The notes under the pieces were generated by a model that worked only from the letters and a program-made list of their open reading frames with translations, was not told the DNA's origin and searched no databases. A program made the translations under genes and the position numbers. Positions 42,448 to 46,642 of a stretch of DNA of 46,642 nucleotides are shown piece after piece. The first letter of the stretch is position 1. Each line of letters begins with the position of its first letter. This DNA comes from Tannerella sp. (GTDB lineage: Bacteria > Bacteroidota > Bacteroidia > Bacteroidales > Tannerellaceae): assembly GCA_031257565.1 (NCBI GenBank), contig JAIROL010000294.1, positions 1-46,642 of the forward strand. The letters run 5' to 3'.

Positions 42448-45400
42448 TCATCTTCTCACGATCTTTACCGCATCAGCCACTACGGAGCGCAATTTACAAT
42501 CATTTGTCAAAATAACTCTTACCGTATCCTGACTAAAGTAGTAGGTTCCCAAAAGCCCCCAACCTTCATCCGAACGCCTGAGATCAATATATGCGTGTTC
42601 CTCATCTTCGTCGTATTTCACCGTGAAATGGTATTCCGTATCTCCGTTTCCGCCACGATCGCCTCCGCCTCCGCCTCCGCCTCCGCCTCCGCGACGTCCC
42701 CTACGAACATCCTCCTGCTTATATACATAATAATACAAATCATACTGTCCTGCTACAGGAACAGGTATTTTCCAGGTTGCGCTCTGACTTCCGCTACCGC
42801 TCTTAATAACATAGGCGGAACGAACATGCGTACCGTAATACTTATCGTTTGTCGTCAACGTCCACTGCAATGGCGGACGCCAGTTTGAAATGCCGGAATA
42901 ACGGAACGAGTTATCGTCAACCTGGTCTAACCATCTCGGCAAAAGTCCGACGACGTCCGGCTCCGACAATACAAATAACAGGGAATCTTCATTATCGACA
43001 ATGATCTCTCCCGGAATGTTGTATGAAACATGCTGAAGAACAAAATCCCTTTCCTCGTCAATCGGTTTGTTTCGTTCGCGTATAATATTGCTTACAGGCA
43101 GATTGACGAGGTTCGGCAGATTAGCCGATATCAATGTATTTACGTTTATATTACGCGGAGCTTCATCCCAGACGGAAACAAGCCGCTTCGTTTCATGGGC
43201 GGCAAAAGAAACTTTGCGTTTTGCCCGCGGATCATACACATCGTTACGTCCTCCGATATTTGTTTCGACATTGATAACGCCGTCATTATCGGAGTCATTC
43301 GTAATCTGTAATTTCACCACATAGACTTCCTTATCGCGGTTAGAGATATGCGTTACTTCAGGCGCTCCTACAATATATACAGGAAGAGGGGTCGGATAAT
43401 TCCATGCTTCAAGAGGCGTAATTAAATCCTCCCCTGCAATCGCGCCCATTGTGTCAAGCAGATTTTCAAACCGAAGATTGGTAAATATATTTCGCTGCAA
43501 AACAACTCGCAGCGAATCGCGATATTCTTTGTAGCCGATATTCCGCTCTGCCGGAGCAAACAGATAATTAGCTTTCAGCGATATCACATTATCCAGCAAA
43601 TCACGCTGTTCCGTATCAGACAATAACTCTTTGAACGGACGCTGTTCCATCAACAGATTGGCCTTTTCATTATTACTTATCCCATTCATTTGTCTTATCC
43701 AGGTATTATTATCGGATTTATCCTGCAGATAAAGCTCTATCAGACGATTGGCTATAGGCCACTCCGACGAAAATATATTGTATCTGAAATTATATAACTG
43801 CGGAAATACAAAATAAGGATTAGCCTTTACCGTAACATTAACGGAACCGCGTTCCTGCGACCAGTTAAAGTCGCTTTCCGTACGCTGAAACGTCCACATA
43901 AAATTGTTCAACGCACGTATAGCTGCCTCATCATCACTAATATCCTGTCCGTTCCATTTGGCCCATCGCTTTTCATTCTTCACCCTTTTAACCACATCCG
44001 CATTATCAAACAGACAACCTTTTTCAGGAAACAGGATCATTTCCGGTTGCATTTTTTCCTGCGCCTGCGTCCATGTCCGGACATAGCTATAAAACTGCAC
44101 CGGCGTTTCCACTAAAGAAAAACGATTGAATGAATAATCCAGCGAATAGGCGCTTTCCAGCGAACGTCTACGCTCCCTGATTTGCGCGGGAATCGTGTCC
44201 ATAATAGAGTCAAAAGCAGACGTAAAATAATCATGCCCTTTCAGATGCCAGATACTGAATAAAGTACTGTCTACATCTATGCACTTTTGTTCGTAATCGC
44301 CTATAATCAGCGTTATCGAGGGGGACGGAAAGTCCGTTTCAAAAATGAAAAGACTGTCCTTCGTTTCCGGAACGACCGGCGCTTCTTCATCATTTATCTC
44401 ACGATTTCCGATATCATCCCTTTCCGTATCTCTGTGCGGAGCTATATCCTGATTTTCGTCAACGGCATGTTCTATTTTTCCGGTTTCACTTCCTTCCATG
44501 TTCACAGAGCGCTCTCTCCTTTCTCCTCTTTCGGAGCCGCTTTCCGCATTTCCTCCCGGCGTCCGTCCTTCCCCTCTTCTTGCGCCCCCTTCCGGGCGTT
44601 CTTCCTCTCTTCTTGCGCCTCTTGCGCCCCCTTCCGGGCGTTCTTCCTCTCTTCTTGCGCCTCTTTCAGGAAATCCATCTTCTCTTCTTGCGCCCCTTTC
44701 CGGACGTCCTTCCCCCCTTCTTACGCCTCTTTCAAGACGTCCTTCACGAGGCGAGCCGCCGCTTCTTTCTCCACCGCCTCTACGCGCTCTGCCGTCACCG
44801 CTCTCCGAATCGCGAGCCGTTTCCCCTTCCGGCCTCTTCCGGTCTGAAACCGCCAGATCTTTTCTGCCGGAGATCGTATCAAGCGCTCCGATAGAATCAC
44901 TTCTTTCTTCCCCTGCAGGTTTTTCCCGCGTTCTTTTCGGGCGACCGGTCCGGGCAACAACAGGTTTCTTTGCCGGAGGCCATTTCTGCGTCCCCTGCGA
45001 CAACGCTTTAAGGCCATTGATCGTCTTCACCGTCAAACGAAAATGACTGAAATAAGCCTGCTGCCAATCCGGGCTATCGCTACTGTATGAAGTTCCGGGA
45101 CGAGGATACCAATAGGTTTCGGGCGTAAAAAGCAGATAATTAGCGCTCTGAAAACTGTATTTTTTATCTATACGGAACATGTTGTTCGAATATTCCTGTT
45201 GCAGTATTTCAGCAGGAATATCCAAATAACAGAAGATATCGTCTATGCGTCCGTCATATTTCATTGTAAATAACGCCGTATCGCCTTTTAGCAGATTACG
45301 ACCGAAATCAATAAGGATAATCTGATGCTCGCGATCAAACGACAATTCTTTTTGATTGTCTCTTATTTCACGCAACAGCAATGACGGGTTCAGGCAAAAA

Positions 45401-46413
45401 GCGAAAACCGGCGAAGACTCCAAAGCCACCCCTTTCATGACTACTTCCGCCGAAATCATTTCAGGATGTTGTTCTACGGATATATCATAATGATCTATAA
45501 TCATCTTCGGCAAATTCACGTATTTATTATTAACTTCCGTATATAAATTCCGCATTTTAGCTTCCTCCAATATGGAGCTGACATGATTATAAGCAGCGAT
45601 ACATCCTGCCAGAATAAAGCAAAATGACAAAACAAGCCAACGATAACGACCGTATTTCGTATTCGGCAACCTTCGGAATAAAAATATGGAGATACAAATA
45701 AATCCTAAACCAAGCAAAAGATAGATTAAACGATGGTTTATCAATGCCGCCCAATTGGTAAAACCCACCATTGAAGACTTAACCAGCGGCAGGTTATATA
45801 CCATATAATCAAAAAGATAATAAAACTTATCTTCTATATAAAACAGCGTTAAAGCGATATAACCTAATAGAATGACAAATGTAATAGCCTGATTTTTAAT
45901 AATAAGCATCAAACTCACCGACAATCCGAATATATAGATCAAGGTAGGAACACATATCAGGAAAAAGTAAACGATATAGGCTGCCCAGTCGACAGACACT
46001 CCTGAAGCAAGATTAAAAATAACAACGATTACAATAATAATCAGGTCAAGACGAAAAAAAACATTCATATTCCCCCATATCTTTCCGATGACATATTCGG
46101 CATTACTAAGAGAGTGAACATAAAAGACTTCGGATGTATCAAGCTTTTTGTCGGACTTCAGAAATTCCGAAGATAAAAAGACCGCAATAATTGCCTGTCC
46201 GGTATTCAGAAGTAACAGGTTTACATATGGAATATTAGAAGGTAAAGCTTTCATTAACCAGAAACCGCCGGCATCTCCGGATATTAATACCGCGAAGTTA
46301 AAAATGCACAAAAACAATACGGCCAGTATAAGAAATACCCTGTAGAACCAGCTTCTCATCAAAAGCTTACTCTCATACTTCGCAACAGAGCGTACATTAC
46401 CTGATACCGACAT
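42448..46413 (-). CDS. Large ABC-2 permease with extracytoplasmic M1-like and golvesin-like regions
   Basis: The 1321-residue protein opens with an ABC-2 permease: about six helices in residues 17-245 and one more near 258-278. A large soluble part follows. Residues about 280-520 resemble the beta-rich N-terminal domain found in M1-peptidase-like fusions of Bacteroidota. Residues 545-625 are a disordered Arg/Gly/Glu tract of 11-residue repeats (RPEGGARREEE type). The next region contains VETPVQFYSYVRTWTQAQE (about 770), seen in M1-like relatives, but no HEXXH zinc motif, so it is probably non-catalytic. The end (about 1190-1321) resembles a golvesin/Xly carbohydrate-binding-like domain (GTYYFSQDTVRVILTN, VVADAVKIV) interrupted by ten Gly. 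The ATPase partner is the gene just upstream. Domain assignments beyond the permease are from memory of family patterns. Confidence 0.8.
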   Translation of the reverse strand: MSVSGNVRSVAKYESKLLMRSWFYRVFLILAVLFLCIFNFAVLISGDAGGFWLMKALPSNIPYVNLLLLNTGQAIIAVFLSSEFLKSDKKLDTSEVFYVHSLSNAEYVIGKIWGNMNVFFRLDLIIIVIVVIFNLASGVSVDWAAYIVYFFLICVPTLIYIFGLSVSLMLIIKNQAITFVILLGYIALTLFYIEDKFYYLFDYMVYNLPLVKSSMVGFTNWAALINHRLIYLLLGLGFICISIFLFRRLPNTKYGRYRWLVLSFCFILAGCIAAYNHVSSILEEAKMRNLYTEVNNKYVNLPKMIIDHYDISVEQHPEMISAEVVMKGVALESSPVFAFCLNPSLLLREIRDNQKELSFDREHQIILIDFGRNLLKGDTALFTMKYDGRIDDIFCYLDIPAEILQQEYSNNMFRIDKKYSFQSANYLLFTPETYWYPRPGTSYSSDSPDWQQAYFSHFRLTVKTINGLKALSQGTQKWPPAKKPVVARTGRPKRTREKPAGEERSDSIGALDTISGRKDLAVSDRKRPEGETARDSESGDGRARRGGGERSGGSPREGRLERGVRRGEGRPERGARREDGFPERGARREEERPEGGARGARREEERPEGGARRGEGRTPGGNAESGSERGERRERSVNMEGSETGKIEHAVDENQDIAPHRDTERDDIGNREINDEEAPVVPETKDSLFIFETDFPSPSITLIIGDYEQKCIDVDSTLFSIWHLKGHDYFTSAFDSIMDTIPAQIRERRRSLESAYSLDYSFNRFSLVETPVQFYSYVRTWTQAQEKMQPEMILFPEKGCLFDNADVVKRVKNEKRWAKWNGQDISDDEAAIRALNNFMWTFQRTESDFNWSQERGSVNVTVKANPYFVFPQLYNFRYNIFSSEWPIANRLIELYLQDKSDNNTWIRQMNGISNNEKANLLMEQRPFKELLSDTEQRDLLDNVISLKANYLFAPAERNIGYKEYRDSLRVVLQRNIFTNLRFENLLDTMGAIAGEDLITPLEAWNYPTPLPVYIVGAPEVTHISNRDKEVYVVKLQITNDSDNDGVINVETNIGGRNDVYDPRAKRKVSFAAHETKRLVSVWDEAPRNINVNTLISANLPNLVNLPVSNIIRERNKPIDEERDFVLQHVSYNIPGEIIVDNEDSLLFVLSEPDVVGLLPRWLDQVDDNSFRYSGISNWRPPLQWTLTTNDKYYGTHVRSAYVIKSGSGSQSATWKIPVPVAGQYDLYYYVYKQEDVRRGRRGGGGGGGGGGDRGGNGDTEYHFTVKYDEDEEHAYIDLRRSDEGWGLLGTYYFSQDTVRVILTNDCKLRSVVADAVKIVRR
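42661..42690. repeat. (GCCTCC)5 hexanucleotide repeat in the giant permease gene
   Basis: Five perfect GCCTCC units encode ten consecutive Gly within the golvesin-like domain. The tract is in frame (6 bp), so length changes would alter only loop length. Confidence 0.9.
44560..44785. repeat. 33-bp-type degenerate tandem repeats encoding the Arg/Gly/Glu tract
   Basis: Degenerate units such as CCCCCTTCCGGGCGTTCTTCCTCTCTTCTTGCG (plus strand, shown in part) recur about six times, with one 9-bp insertion, and encode [GE]RPE[RG]GARR(E/G)(E/D). The long ORFs on the opposite strand here are by-products of the repeat. Confidence 0.85.
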
Positions 46414-46424
46414 CTTTTTGCTTA

Positions 46425-46642
46425 TTAATCATTAATCCAGCGATCCAATTTTTTTTCCATATAATAAACATATGCATGTTCCAGATTCGGGGGATAGGGT
46501 TCCGCATCATAATCTTTTATTTCATCTGCTACTACCTGTACTTCCCAACCCGTACCGGAGGGTATCGTCGATATAACCGGATACTTTTTGTCTACAAGAG
46601 GCAAATCGTCCCCGCTTACTTTCATTCTCCACACTTTGCTTT
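46425..46642 (-). CDS. C-terminal end of an ABC transporter ATPase (5' part outside window)
   Basis: The frame is open to the window edge and ends at TAA 46425-46427, so the ORF-track start (a GTG at 46634) is not real. The visible 71 residues match the regulatory C-terminal domain of ABC-2-type ATPases: KVWRMKV, VDKKYPVIST and PPNLEHAYVYYM, which parallels ANLEDAYLCLL at the end of the RND-ABC fusion. It is 11 nt upstream of the 1321-aa permease and is its likely ATPase. The Walker motifs are outside the window, so the assignment rests on this domain and on position. Confidence 0.65.
   Translation of the reverse strand, partial: SKVWRMKVSGDDLPLVDKKYPVISTIPSGTGWEVQVVADEIKDYDAEPYPPNLEHAYVYYMEKKLDRWIND

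Noticed and set aside
44287-45046. Long plus-strand ORFs of 186, 182 and 104 aa opposite the giant permease
   Set aside because: They arise from the repeat and codon bias of the Arg/Gly/Glu tract on the other strand and are low-complexity Pro/Ser/Leu repeats.
1-46642. CRISPR arrays, tRNA or rRNA genes, integrases or insertion sequences
   Set aside because: None was seen on reading; the only regular repeats are the upstream tandem duplications and coding repeats described. A dedicated covariance-model search was not possible.

Overview
The window looks like a chromosomal segment from a Bacteroidales bacterium (Bacteroidota, perhaps near Dysgonomonadaceae or Tannerellaceae; the genus is a guess). 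The evidence is repeated promoters of the Bacteroidota type (TAnnTTTG, several with TTTG 19 nt upstream), families typical of the phylum (DUF1080 lipoproteins, Tat-exported Gfo/Idh/MocA proteins, a type IX secretion plug-like protein, a CarboxypepD_reg/beta-barrel outer membrane protein, a DUF5606-like protein) and a complete Na+-NQR operon. No rRNA, tRNA, CRISPR array or intact insertion sequence was seen.

Layout. 1-4.4 kb: 3' end of a PD-(D/E)XK-type AAA-ATPase, an M16 protease, and a Gfo/Idh oxidoreductase + DUF1080 pair that resembles 3-keto-glycoside chemistry. 4.6-7.4 kb: a TonB-receptor-like outer membrane protein. 7.5-8.5 kb: proC preceded by two tandem, nearly identical 22-codon ORFs, both ending Phe-Pro-stop. 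8.6-15.9 kb (plus strand): C1 peptidase with a membrane partner, a small membrane protein/ApbE/Tat-Gfo operon, hemW, a zeta-toxin-like kinase overlapping a 52-aa putative antitoxin that the ORF track misses, and a DUF5606-like protein. 15.9-19 kb (minus): a truncated ferredoxin remnant next to a lower-GC surface-glycan block (GT2, a GT6 of the metal-independent NAN type, and a methyltransferase that appears frameshifted at a C6 tract). 19-20.8 kb: T9SS plug-like gene with three 85-bp tandem repeats, each carrying a promoter. 20.9-26.8 kb: nqrABCDEF. 26.9-31 kb: second DUF1080 gene, a small secreted protein, an MltF-like lytic transglycosylase and rlmD.

31.2-46.6 kb is the most unusual region: a co-directional minus-strand cluster that starts beyond the window edge. 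In transcription order it encodes the end of an ABC ATPase, a 1321-aa ABC-2 permease with a large extracytoplasmic part, a TolC-like channel, a periplasmic adaptor, an RND pump, a 1564-aa RND pump fused to an ABC ATPase, and a second ABC-2 permease. The fused protein has a predicted multi-pass membrane segment inserted between the first strand of the ATPase domain and its Walker A motif. I infer a hybrid envelope export machine combining proton-driven (RND) and ATP-driven (ABC) modules; its substrate cannot be read from the sequence.

A recurring theme is tandem duplication of upstream regions: a 24-bp period before the Gfo gene, 93 bp before proC, and 85 bp before the plug-like gene. The ApbE homologue may relate to the flavinylated NqrB/NqrC subunits encoded 10 kb away, although it lacks a visible export signal.
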